DNA of 10,253 bases from Acidobacteriota bacterium (lineage in GTDB: Bacteria > Acidobacteriota > Vicinamibacteria > Vicinamibacterales > UBA2999), in NCBI GenBank assembly GCA_020851835.1, contig JADZBZ010000264.1, positions 1 to 10,253 on the forward strand, written 5' to 3'. Both the position numbers and the translations under genes were made by a program. Numbering within the stretch: position 1 is the first letter of the stretch; every line of letters begins with the position of its first letter. The notes under the pieces are model-generated. The model saw nothing but the letters and a program-made list of their open reading frames with translations. It was not told the DNA's origin and made no database searches. This document shows positions 1 through 6,251 of this stretch, piece after piece.

Positions 1-1879
1 ATCCCGTGTCGAGGGCCACGCCCTCGGCCACCTGCGTGGCCACGTCGAGCGTCAGTCCGGCGCCGAGGTCGGCCTGCGCCTCGACCTCGAAGCCGCGGAT
101 GCGCGCGCGGCCGCGATTGCGGAAGAAGAAGAAGTCGGTCGTGTCCTGATAGCGTTCGATGAGATCGCTCAGTCGATACTGGTAGTAGAACGCGGCGACG
201 CGGTACCGCGGCCCCGTGTAGCGCAGCGTCCAGTCGAGCTGAAGGCTGGTTTCCGGGTCGAGGTCGGGATTGCCCGTGATGAAGCCGCGGCCCGTGGGGC
301 CACGGTAGTAGCGATCCGACAGGGTCGGATCGCGGAAGCCGCGCGCCACCTGCACCGTGGTGCCGAATCCACGGAAACTCCCGGCGGTGAGCGCCAGGTA
401 CCCCGACGCGCCTCCGTTGGCCGTGGACAAGTCGCCGAAGAACCCTCCGGCGTTGCGCGTCACGACGTAGTCGCCGCGCAGCCCGGCGCCCAGCGAGAGC
501 CTGGACGAGAGCGCGGTGTCGAGGTTGGCATAGACGCCGGTGTCGGCTCGACGCGCGCGATCGATCGACACGCTGGGCCGTGTGCTCGCGATGGCGCCGT
601 CCAGATCGTAGGCGATGAGGTCGTCGATGGCTTCGAGCCCGTAGCGGCCGTTCACATCCAGGCCCATTTCGAGGCGCGCCCTCCCCTCGAGGTGTTCACC
701 GAAGGCCCGCACCCCGTAATCCCTGGCCGCGATGTCAGCGCGCTCGATCGAGCGGCCCCTCGTGGCCGTGGGGAAGCGGTCCTGGTCGGTGCGCTGCTCG
801 TAGCGGCCGAGAAAGGTGTTCACGCTGACACGCTTGAAGGCGCCGACGTCCTGCCCCTCGTAGGCGGCGGTGAACCGGTGTGAGTTCTCGTAGGGGTAGT
901 AGAAGCGCACCGTCCGGGAGTTGTTGCGCGGGCGTTCGATATCGCGGCCGAAGTCGCTTTGCCAGCCGACGCTGATCGTCCCGGCGCCCACCTGCTGCTC
1001 GACCCGCGCCAGCAGGCCGTGATCGGCGAACCCCGAGTTGAAGACGGTACCTTCGGGGCTCTCCCAGTCGCCGGCCTGTCGCGTGTGCGCGGCGACGAGC
1101 ACGCTGCCCGCCGGCAGGCCTCGCGAGACCTGACCCGACAGGCGCCGGTCCGGGATGCCGGTGCCGGCCGTGCCCGAGAATTGCACGGCCCACGGTGACG
1201 CCGGCGTCACGCGCCTGGTGCGGATGGAGATGACGCCGCCGAAGGCATCCGACCCGTACGCCACCGATCCGGGGCCTCGAGCCACGTCCACGCTGTCCAC
1301 GATGCTCGGGTCGAGATAGGTGGCGCTCGGTCCGACGCGCCGCTCCGAGGTGACCCGCGCGCCGTCGATGATGATGAGCGTGCGGCCGCGTGCCAGGCCA
1401 CGCACCGCGGGCACCGCCGCCTGGCCTTCGGACACCTGGTTCACGCCGGCCACGTTCTCGATGGCCTGCATGAGGTTGGTCGGCTGCCGCACGTCCACCT
1501 CGCGTCCGCTGAGCGTGGTCGTGCCGGCCGCGGGGGTGGACTCGATACCCGGCGCGGATCCCGACACCGTGACGGCCTCGCTCAGCAGTGCGTCCACCGT
1601 GATGACGCGCGGGCCCTCGCCGAGCGACTCCACGACGACCGGCTTCATGTAGGATCCGCCCGGCCTGATGACCAGGATCTCGAATGGCGGCGTGGGATCG
1701 GGCAGCCATACGAAGCGTCCGTCGGCGTCGGTCACGGCCTCGCCCGGCCTGCCCAGAATGGAGATCGTGGCGCCGGCCACCGGCCGGCCGTCCGAGGTGA
1801 CGATGCGAGCCTCCCAGGCGAAGGCGGGCACGACGCTGACGAGCACGAGCAGGAGGGCAGACAGAAACCGGTGAGGCAT
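1..1879 (-). CDS. TonB-dependent outer-membrane receptor, C-terminus missing (runs off left edge)
   Basis: The minus-strand frame starting at the ATG of 1879-1877 stays open for 626 codons to the window edge. Residues 1-21 form a Sec signal peptide (MPHRFL, a hydrophobic LLLVLVSVV stretch, then PAFA before W22). Residues about 22-95 resemble a carboxypeptidase-regulatory-like beta-sandwich (VTSDGRPVAGATISILG, then TDADGRFVW). A TonB plug follows at about 115-225, with NLMQAIENVAGV, AVRGLARGRTLIIIDG and RGPGSVAYGSDAFGGVISI. The rest is beta-barrel with aromatic-rich alternating strands; GFRDPTLSDRYYRG and GNPDLDPETS are typical of the late barrel of this family. The final strands and terminal aromatic residue lie outside the window. 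The family imports scarce ligands such as siderophores, cobalamin or glycans using TonB energy; nothing here identifies the substrate. There is no Shine-Dalgarno before the start, and a perfect TATAAT lies 11 bases upstream. The long open frame at 735-1892 on the same strand is an arginine-rich shadow. Confidence 0.93.
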   Translation of the reverse strand, partial: MPHRFLSALLLVLVSVVPAFAWEARIVTSDGRPVAGATISILGRPGEAVTDADGRFVWLPDPTPPFEILVIRPGGSYMKPVVVESLGEGPRVITVDALLSEAVTVSGSAPGIESTPAAGTTTLSGREVDVRQPTNLMQAIENVAGVNQVSEGQAAVPAVRGLARGRTLIIIDGARVTSERRVGPSATYLDPSIVDSVDVARGPGSVAYGSDAFGGVISIRTRRVTPASPWAVQFSGTAGTGIPDRRLSGQVSRGLPAGSVLVAAHTRQAGDWESPEGTVFNSGFADHGLLARVEQQVGAGTISVGWQSDFGRDIERPRNNSRTVRFYYPYENSHRFTAAYEGQDVGAFKRVSVNTFLGRYEQRTDQDRFPTATRGRSIERADIAARDYGVRAFGEHLEGRARLEMGLDVNGRYGLEAIDDLIAYDLDGAIASTRPSVSIDRARRADTGVYANLDTALSSRLSLGAGLRGDYVVTRNAGGFFGDLSTANGGASGYLALTAGSFRGFGTTVQVARGFRDPTLSDRYYRGPTGRGFITGNPDLDPETSLQLDWTLRYTGPRYRVAAFYYQYRLSDLIERYQDTTDFFFFRNRGRARIRGFEVEAQADLGAGLTLDVATQVAEGVALDTG

Positions 1880-1890
1880 CACGGGTCGGC

Positions 1891-1896
1891 ATTATA
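1891..1896 (-). promoter_or_regulatory. -10 promoter element of the TonB receptor gene
   Basis: Read on the minus strand this is a perfect TATAAT, conspicuous in very GC-rich DNA. Only 11 bases separate it from the ATG at 1879, so transcription should begin about 4-5 bases before the start codon. No TTGACA-like -35 is visible at 16-18 bases; that position is occupied by a dyad (1903-1920). Prediction from sequence only. Confidence 0.6.
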
Positions 1897-1902
1897 TCGA
1901 GC

Positions 1903-1920
1903 GACTGCGGGAACGCAGTC
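1903..1920. promoter_or_regulatory. operator-like inverted repeat over the -35 region of the TonB receptor promoter
   Basis: Perfect 7-base arms GACTGCG and CGCAGTC are separated by GGAA. The dyad starts 6 bases upstream of the TATAAT box of the minus-strand receptor gene, covering spacer and -35 positions. A repressor or activator dimer bound here would control that promoter. As RNA it could also fold into a hairpin, but there is no following U-tract on either strand, so an operator is the better reading. The cognate regulator is not in the window. Confidence 0.4.
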
Positions 1921-2007
1921 TGCCGCCCCAGTCCCCTCGGGCGGATTCCAGCCCGCGGCCGGTGCCCGGCTCCGGCGCACGACTCCTAGGTGGCGGCGCG
2001 GGATCAG

Positions 2008-2016
2008 TGCTAACGT
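2008..2016 (+). promoter_or_regulatory. possible extended -10 promoter for the RRM gene
   Basis: TGCTAACGT matches the TGnTAnnnT extended -10 pattern and lies about 93 bases before the ATG of the RRM gene, just ahead of the structured leader. No good -35 is seen, as is tolerated for extended -10 promoters. Transcription from here would place the nested hairpins at 2036-2094 in the 5' untranslated region. Confidence 0.3.
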
Positions 2017-2035
2017 AAGGGCCAGGGAATCGTGT

Positions 2036-2094
2036 GACACCGGAAAGGGGAGCCCTCATTTCTGGGCCCCCTTTTCTATTTCGGTACCGGTGTC
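2036..2094 (+). promoter_or_regulatory. structured 5' leader with terminator-like hairpin before the RRM gene
   Basis: Two nested elements are visible. The inner hairpin has arms at 2042-2055 (GGAAAGGGGAGCCC) and 2064-2077 (GGGCCCCCTTTTCT) with an 8-base loop. It gives 14 positions with one A·C mismatch and two G·U pairs, and its 3' arm is T-rich like an intrinsic terminator. The outer element is a perfect 8-base inverted repeat, GACACCGG at 2036-2043 and CCGGTGTC at 2087-2094. The two stems share bases 2042-2043, so they partly compete. The structure ends 6 bases before the GGAG ribosome-binding site (2101-2104). It could be an attenuator, a cold- or protein-responsive leader, or a terminator of an upstream transcript. 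No gene points into it from the left, so the last is least likely. Confidence 0.45.
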
Positions 2095-2109
2095 CAGACT
2101 GGAGCAGTG

Positions 2110-2469
2110 ATGGGACGCAAGCTGTTCGTGGGAAACCTGCCGTTTCAAACGACCGAGGAGGAGTTGCACGGCCTGTTCAGCCAGGCCGATACGGTCGAGA
2201 CCGTCACGGTCATGCGAGACCAGATGACGGGACGCGCACGCGGCTTCGCGTTCGTCGAGATGTCCACCGACGAGGGCGCTCAGAAGGCGATTGAGCAGTT
2301 GAACAATCACGAACTCGGCGGCCGTGCCCTGGCCGTCAACGAAGCGCGGCCGAAAGTGTCCAGTGGCGGCGGCTTTGGAGCGGGCGGCGGCGGCGGACGC
2401 GGCGGACGCGGCGGTGGTGGCGGCTTCGGTGGTGGCGGTGGCGGCCGTCGTCGCGAGCCGCGCTGGTAA
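2110..2469 (+). CDS. small RRM-domain RNA-binding protein with glycine-rich tail
   Basis: The 119-residue product is a single RNA-recognition motif plus a tail. RNP2 is LFVGNL at residues 5-10 and RNP1 is RGFAFVEM at 44-51, with the aromatic residues F6, F46 and F48 that stack on RNA bases. Residues about 85-112 are almost pure glycine with interspersed R and F (RGG-like), and the protein ends RRREPRW. This is the architecture of bacterial and cyanobacterial Rbp proteins, which bind single-stranded RNA and are often cold-induced. The start is taken as the ATG at 2110 because GGAG at 2101-2104 is 5 bases away; the adjacent in-frame GTG at 2107 would be too close. A structured leader precedes it, and the next gene follows after 37 bases, so autoregulation and an operon are plausible. 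Its RNA targets cannot be read from sequence. Confidence 0.93.
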   Translation: MGRKLFVGNLPFQTTEEELHGLFSQADTVETVTVMRDQMTGRARGFAFVEMSTDEGAQKAIEQLNNHELGGRALAVNEARPKVSSGGGFGAGGGGGRGGRGGGGGFGGGGGGRRREPRW

Positions 2470-2506
2470 CTTGCGCCCTCAAGGGGCGTGCTGACCGAGG
2501 AGGAAC

Positions 2507-2746
2507 ATGGCCGTACGAGGACCGATGGGCCGCGGCAAGCGCGAGCGCGAGCGCGCGCGGGCGGAGCGGCACAAGGAAAAGGCGGTGCGCCGCGAGGAAG
2601 CAAAGACCCGCCGCGCGAACTCACCGGGCCAGTCCACTGGCGTGGACCCGGACATCGCGGGCATCGTGCCGGGCCCTCAGCCCAATCCGTGGGGCGATGA
2701 AGAGCCCATTGACGACGCGGATCAGGAAGACAGCGAATCGGCTTAG
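2507..2746 (+). CDS. small charge-segregated hypothetical protein
   Basis: The product has 79 residues and I cannot assign it to a named family. The start is well supported: a strong GAGGAGG at 2497-2503 precedes the ATG. An alternative in-frame ATG at 2525 (MGRGKRER) lacks such a site. Residues 7-37 are extremely rich in Arg, Lys and Glu (RERERARAERHKEK) and probably form a charged helix. Residues 47-59 are DPDIAGIVPGPQP, a proline-containing segment with the look of a conserved motif. The end (64-79) is strongly acidic. There is no signal peptide or membrane segment. It lies 37 bases after the RRM gene and 51 bases before the radical SAM gene on the same strand, so co-transcription is likely. 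The basic half could contact RNA or the ribosome; that is inference. Confidence 0.8.
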   Translation: MAVRGPMGRGKRERERARAERHKEKAVRREEAKTRRANSPGQSTGVDPDIAGIVPGPQPNPWGDEEPIDDADQEDSESA

Positions 2747-2797
2747 CCGGGGGCTGATGGCGGGAATCGTTCGGGTCTGAGAGCGGAGAGTACATCG

Positions 2798-4303
2798 ATG
2801 CGCGTGCACCTGGTCAACCCGAGCCACCTGGCCTTCGGCGTGGCCGTCATCACCCCCCGATGGTTGTACGTCCTGGCGGCGGCGACGCCGGACGTCTACG
2901 GCGACCCCATCATCACCGACGAGACTCTCGTACCGCTCGACCTCACCCGGATCGCTCCCGGGGACGTGGTCGGGATCGGCATCCACAGCGGCAACGCCTT
3001 GCGCGGCTACGAGCTCGGCCGGCAGGTGCGGGAGCGGGGTGCCCACGTGGTGTTCGGCGGCATCCACGCCACTTTGTATCCGGCCGAGGCGCACGAGCTC
3101 GGTGGCGCGACGGCGGTGGTGAAAGGCGACGGGGACGCGGTGTGGGGCGAGGTGATCGAGGCGTGCGTGGCGGGTAACCCGATGCGCACCTACGAGGGCG
3201 GCCGTGTTGAGGGCGACCAACTGTCGAAGGCGCGATGGGATCTGCTGCCGCCAGACCGCTACATGTGGGCCTCGGTGCAGACGGTGCGGGGCTGCCCGAA
3301 GCACTGCTCCTTCTGCTCGGTGTGGCGCACTGACGGCCAGAAGGCGCGCGTGCGGGCGACCGATGCCATCGTCGAGGAAATCGTGGAGCTGCGGCGCAAG
3401 GGCTTCCGCTTCATCGCGCTGGCCGACGACAACTTCTACCCTGTCGCCCTCAACGACCTGAAGATGGCCGATCGCCGGGCCGACAAGTCGAGCTACCAAT
3501 GGTTGAAAGCCGTCCGGGACGAGCGGTTCGAACTGATGGCTCGTCTGGCGAAGCTGCCGAAGGACATGGTGTTCTTCACCCAGATCACCATGGAATCGGC
3601 GGAGGATCCCGAGTTCCTCGATGCGATGCGGGCCGCCAACATCAAGGGCGCGTTGGTTGGCATCGAATCGGTGACACCCGAAGGCCTCAAGGACGTCTAC
3701 AAGGACTTCAACCTGCACGGCGACGCGCTGGCCGCGCGGCTCAAGGTCTTCCGCGAGCACGGCGTCCACGTGCTCGGCTCCTTCATCTTCGGCCTGCCGA
3801 GCGACACCCCATCGACCTTCGAGGTTACGGCGGCGCTCGCCAACCGTGCCGACATCACCTTCGCGCAGTTCGTGATGCTCACGCCGTTTCCCGGCACGGT
3901 GGACTTCGAGAAGTGGGAACGCGCGATGGTCGCCGACCAGACGCGCATCGAAGGCGTCCCGCTCACGCGACACTGGCTCATCCCGCAGGCCCTGAAGCCC
4001 AAGGTCTACGCCCCGCATCCGCTGATGAGCGCCGACGAAATCCGCGCTCGGACGCAAGGCGTGTGGGATGAGTTCTACAGCCTGCCGAAGATCTGGCAGC
4101 GCTCCCGGTGCGTCACGTCGCTCAAGTCGCGCCTGGCCTTCGTGCTGGTGTCGAAGCTGTACCGGCAGATGTACGCCAACACGGGGATTGCCACCGACAG
4201 CGCCCGCGTCTCGCGCGCCGAGAAGTGGGCGCGCCTGCTGGCCATGCCCACGCGGCGGCTGTTCTCTGCGCCGCCGATGCCGGAGCTACAGGTACCGGAC
4301 TGA
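2798..4303 (+). CDS. B12-binding-type radical SAM protein
   Basis: The product has 501 residues. Residues about 1-135 form a Rossmann-like cobalamin-binding-type domain (VHLVNPSH, GDVVGIGIHSGNALRG, VVFGGIHATLYPAEA). The canonical DxHxxG cobalamin-ligand motif is absent, as in many members. The radical SAM domain (about 155-370) has the cluster motif C166-x3-C170-x2-C173 in RGCPKHCSFCSVW. Further core motifs are IALADDNFY, GIESVTPEGL, FIFGLPSDTPSTF and LTPFPGT. A C-terminal region of about 130 residues is positively charged and resembles that of cobalamin-dependent methylases and cyclases of lipid or natural-product pathways. The chemistry would use a 4Fe-4S cluster and S-adenosylmethionine to make a 5'-deoxyadenosyl radical. 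The substrate is unknown; hopanoid-methylase-like or RNA/peptide modification are possibilities only. GGAG at 2785-2788, 9 bases before ATG, supports the start. Confidence 0.9.
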   Translation: MRVHLVNPSHLAFGVAVITPRWLYVLAAATPDVYGDPIITDETLVPLDLTRIAPGDVVGIGIHSGNALRGYELGRQVRERGAHVVFGGIHATLYPAEAHELGGATAVVKGDGDAVWGEVIEACVAGNPMRTYEGGRVEGDQLSKARWDLLPPDRYMWASVQTVRGCPKHCSFCSVWRTDGQKARVRATDAIVEEIVELRRKGFRFIALADDNFYPVALNDLKMADRRADKSSYQWLKAVRDERFELMARLAKLPKDMVFFTQITMESAEDPEFLDAMRAANIKGALVGIESVTPEGLKDVYKDFNLHGDALAARLKVFREHGVHVLGSFIFGLPSDTPSTFEVTAALANRADITFAQFVMLTPFPGTVDFEKWERAMVADQTRIEGVPLTRHWLIPQALKPKVYAPHPLMSADEIRARTQGVWDEFYSLPKIWQRSRCVTSLKSRLAFVLVSKLYRQMYANTGIATDSARVSRAEKWARLLAMPTRRLFSAPPMPELQVPD

Positions 4304-4338
4304 GAACCGGGCGATTCGTGGATTGACGTTCGTCCGAT

Positions 4339-6102
4339 TCACCGACCTATTCCCGGTGGGGGCACGCGCCGTTTCGTCAACTGCTCGAACGCAAAGGCCA
4401 GCTCGATCAGCCGCGGTTCGCTGCACGCCGTGCCGGTAAAGCTCACGCCATAGGGCGCGGGCCTGGCGTCGAAGCCCGGAGGAAACGGATTGTTCGTCGG
4501 GGCGTTGGGCACGCTGGCGAACGGAACGATCACGGTCGGGTAGCCCGGCTTGGCCGCGATGCCGGCGCCGCTGGCGCCCGGGAAGAGCAGCGCATCGAGC
4601 GTGTGCGCCTTCAGGGCCTCATCGATGCCGTGCGTGGCGCCCAGAAAGATGTCCTTCCTGCGGTCTGCCTCCCACTTGGCACGGTCGCGCTCCAAGTCCA
4701 CCTCGTCCGAGACATCGAGCTGCGCCTGGCCGTACTTGATGGCGCCCATGTTCTGGTGCGCCAGGTTCCACTCGCGCAGGGCGGTGAGCGTCTTCACCGG
4801 GGCCCTGTCGCCGAGCGATGCCAGCCAGGCATTGAAGTCGCGCTTCATCCCATACTTGAGCGCCGACGAGCAGTTGGCGTCCTTGCCATGGACATCGTCG
4901 GGCCCCGCGCAGGTGCCCCAGAGCAGGAAGTTGTTCGCCGGGTCGGCGTCCACCACGCTCGGGATGTCGGCCTCCACGACCTCGGCGCCCGCCTTCGTCA
5001 GAATGGCGATGGCTTCGTCCATGACCTGGCGCTGCGCCGGGTTCAGTCCGCCTCGCGGTTCCGTCCGGCCTGGCGGCGTGACCGGGTCGTAGAAGCTCGC
5101 GCGCGGGATGCCGATGCGCGCGCCTTTGAGCGCGTCGGCCTTGAGGTGCACCGTGTAGTCGCGGTTCGGCGGCGGCTCGCAGGCGGCGGTGGCCGGATCG
5201 TTTGGATCGGGCGCGGCACCTTCGAGCGCGCCCAGCATGATGGCCGCATCGGTGACGGTGCGCGCCATCGGCCCGGCCGTATCCTGATCCGCCGTGATGG
5301 GGATGACGCCGTAGCGGCTGATGCGGCCCACCGTTGGCTTGATGCCGGCGAGCATGTTCTGGTTCGACGGGCTGAGGATGGAGCCCGATGTTTCGGTGCC
5401 CACGTTGGCCGCCCAGAAGCTGGAGGCAGTTCCCGTTCCTGAGCTCGAGCCACCCGTGCCGAGTGCCGGTCGCCCATCGTCGGAGCGTGCCGGTCCGCCG
5501 CCTTCCATACCGCCGGACCGCCGGCCGCCTGGCGGCGCGGGCGCCGGTCCTCGCGGGTCGCGCCGCGGGTCGTAGGGGTTGAAGCCGTAGCCCTTCAGGG
5601 CGTTGTAGTTGCCCGGCATGCCGTTAGCCACCCAGTTGGCCAGCTCCGTCATCATCGTCTTGGCGATGATGATGGCGCCGGCGTCGACGAGGTTCTTGGT
5701 CAGCGTGGCGTCGTAGGGCGGCACCAGGCCGTCGAAGGCCAGCGCGCCGCCCGTGGTGGGCATGAACGTGGTGAGCACGTTGTCCTTGAGGGCGACCGGG
5801 ATGCCGTGCAGCGGCCCCCGGACTCTGCCCTCGGCCCGCTCTCGGTCACGCGCGTCGGCATCGTCGAGCGCGTGCGGGTTCACGGCGATGACCGCGTTGA
5901 TGCCGTCCTCGTACATCGCGATGCGCGTGAGGTACTCCGTGACGATGGCGCGGGACGTGGTTCGGCCGTCCTGCATGGCCGCCTGCATGTCGGGAATCGT
6001 GGCCTCGACCACTGAGAACGGCGCCACGGCGGCCGGCGCGGGTGGCTGGTTGCACCCGGCGCACGCCAGGAGCGCAAGGAGGGCGGTGGTGCAGAGTCGC
6101 AT
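4339..6102 (-). CDS. amidase-signature family hydrolase, probable lipoprotein
   Basis: The product has 587 residues. The N-terminus (MRLCTTALLALLACAGCNQ) is a lipoprotein-type signal, with C14 or C17 as the possible lipidated cysteine, so the enzyme probably sits in the periplasm on a membrane. The amidase-signature Ser-cisSer-Lys triad is visible: Lys106 in GIPVALKDN, the Ser219-221 cluster in GTGGSSSGTG, and nucleophile Ser241 in GTETSGSI. The following NMLAGIKPTVGRISRYGVIPI and DTAGPMARTVTDAA are also diagnostic. The family hydrolyses carboxamides; this secreted branch is not the tRNA-dependent amidotransferase GatA, and no gatB or gatC is nearby. A Gly/Pro-rich segment at about 183-208 precedes the serine motif and looks like an inserted loop. 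The substrate is unknown. The gene converges on the radical SAM gene with a 35-base gap and has no Shine-Dalgarno; a -10-like hexamer lies 8 bases before the ATG. Confidence 0.93.
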   Translation of the reverse strand: MRLCTTALLALLACAGCNQPPAPAAVAPFSVVEATIPDMQAAMQDGRTTSRAIVTEYLTRIAMYEDGINAVIAVNPHALDDADARDRERAEGRVRGPLHGIPVALKDNVLTTFMPTTGGALAFDGLVPPYDATLTKNLVDAGAIIIAKTMMTELANWVANGMPGNYNALKGYGFNPYDPRRDPRGPAPAPPGGRRSGGMEGGGPARSDDGRPALGTGGSSSGTGTASSFWAANVGTETSGSILSPSNQNMLAGIKPTVGRISRYGVIPITADQDTAGPMARTVTDAAIMLGALEGAAPDPNDPATAACEPPPNRDYTVHLKADALKGARIGIPRASFYDPVTPPGRTEPRGGLNPAQRQVMDEAIAILTKAGAEVVEADIPSVVDADPANNFLLWGTCAGPDDVHGKDANCSSALKYGMKRDFNAWLASLGDRAPVKTLTALREWNLAHQNMGAIKYGQAQLDVSDEVDLERDRAKWEADRRKDIFLGATHGIDEALKAHTLDALLFPGASGAGIAAKPGYPTVIVPFASVPNAPTNNPFPPGFDARPAPYGVSFTGTACSEPRLIELAFAFEQLTKRRVPPPGIGR

Positions 6103-6110
6103 GGCCGGGC

Positions 6111-6119
6111 ATCGTACCA
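6111..6119 (-). promoter_or_regulatory. extended -10 promoter of the amidase gene
   Basis: On the minus strand the sequence reads TGGTACGAT, matching TGnTAnnnT, with 8 bases between the hexamer and the ATG at 6102. Transcription would start at or within a couple of bases of the start codon, so the mRNA would be leaderless. This fits the lack of any Shine-Dalgarno. Palindromes at 6127-6144 lie over the -35 position. Confidence 0.5.
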
Positions 6120-6126
6120 GAAAGTC

Positions 6127-6144
6127 GTGCCGGCACCAGGTGCC
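6127..6144. promoter_or_regulatory. overlapping palindromes upstream of the amidase promoter
   Basis: Two perfect palindromes overlap. GTGCCGGCAC is at 6127-6136, and GGCACC-A-GGTGCC is at 6132-6144. They amount to three alternating copies of a GGTGCC-type half-site. They begin 10 bases upstream of the amidase -10 hexamer, covering spacer and -35. This is operator-like; no regulator gene is adjacent, and it could instead be part of the neighbouring repeat cluster. Confidence 0.35.
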
Positions 6145-6145
6145 A

Positions 6146-6204
6146 GGAGCGCCGGGGCTTCAGACCCGGGGGTACTCCGGAGCGCCGGGGCTTCAGCCCC
6201 GGCG
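6146..6204. repeat. two REP-like palindromic repeat copies
   Basis: GGAGCGCCGGGGCTTCAG occurs at 6146-6163 and again, identically, at 6179-6196, a 33-base period. The right copy is a perfect hairpin with 9-base arms (CGCCGGGGC at 6183-6191, GCCCCGGCG at 6196-6204) around a TTCA loop. The left copy is degenerate: an A at 6164 and changes further out reduce it to a 5-base stem around a mismatch. GC-rich hairpins with a CTTCAG core dispersed in intergenic DNA are, to my knowledge, frequent in acidobacterial genomes. The pair occupies the spacer between divergent genes. No REP-associated transposase lies in the window. Confidence 0.65.
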
Positions 6205-6235
6205 GGGGCGAGGCCTCGGGCTGGTGCGGCAGGCC

Positions 6236-6244
6236 TGCTAGAGT
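6236..6244 (+). promoter_or_regulatory. extended -10 promoter of the GNAT gene
   Basis: TGCTAGAGT matches TGnTAnnnT, with 7 bases between hexamer and the ATG at 6252. The predicted transcript would begin at the start codon, in keeping with the missing Shine-Dalgarno. It lies just downstream of the REP-like pair. Confidence 0.45.
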
Positions 6245-6251
6245 GTGCGCC

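Noticed and set aside
735..1892. 385-codon open frame on the same strand as the TonB receptor
   Set aside because: It is frame-shifted relative to the receptor, Arg/Gly-rich and without domain features. The receptor frame has a signal peptide, plug and barrel motifs throughout.
1938..1955. CGGGC / GCCCG hairpin in the divergent spacer, possibly a decayed REP copy
   Set aside because: The stem is only 5 bases and the loop GGATTCCA lacks the CTTCAG core, so membership of the repeat family at 6146-6204 is not supported.
2474..2488. CGCCC / GGGCG hairpin between the RRM and small-protein genes
   Set aside because: A 5-base stem without a U-tract is common by chance in GC-rich DNA; not enough for a terminator or attenuator.
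2621..4057. 478-codon open frame antisense to the radical SAM gene
   Set aside because: Same mirror register over a clearly recognisable radical SAM protein, and no domain of its own.
4306..4357. ACCGGG / CCCGGT inverted repeat between the convergent radical SAM and amidase genes
   Set aside because: The 6-base arms are 40 bases apart, with no supporting inner stem or T-tract; too weak to call a bidirectional terminator.
5364..5375. TGGTTCGACGGG, resembling tmRNA
   Set aside because: It is the reverse complement of amidase codons for the SPSNQ segment after the nucleophile serine, so coding explains it fully.
4603..5442. 279-codon plus-strand open frame over the amidase
   Set aside because: Antisense shadow of a gene with an intact catalytic triad; no domain content and no ribosome-binding site.
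6042..6251. 70-codon N-terminal extension of the GNAT frame
   Set aside because: It overlaps the amidase start, the palindromes and the REP-like repeats, and its translation is Arg/Gly-rich low-information sequence. Family homology begins at the ATG of 6252.
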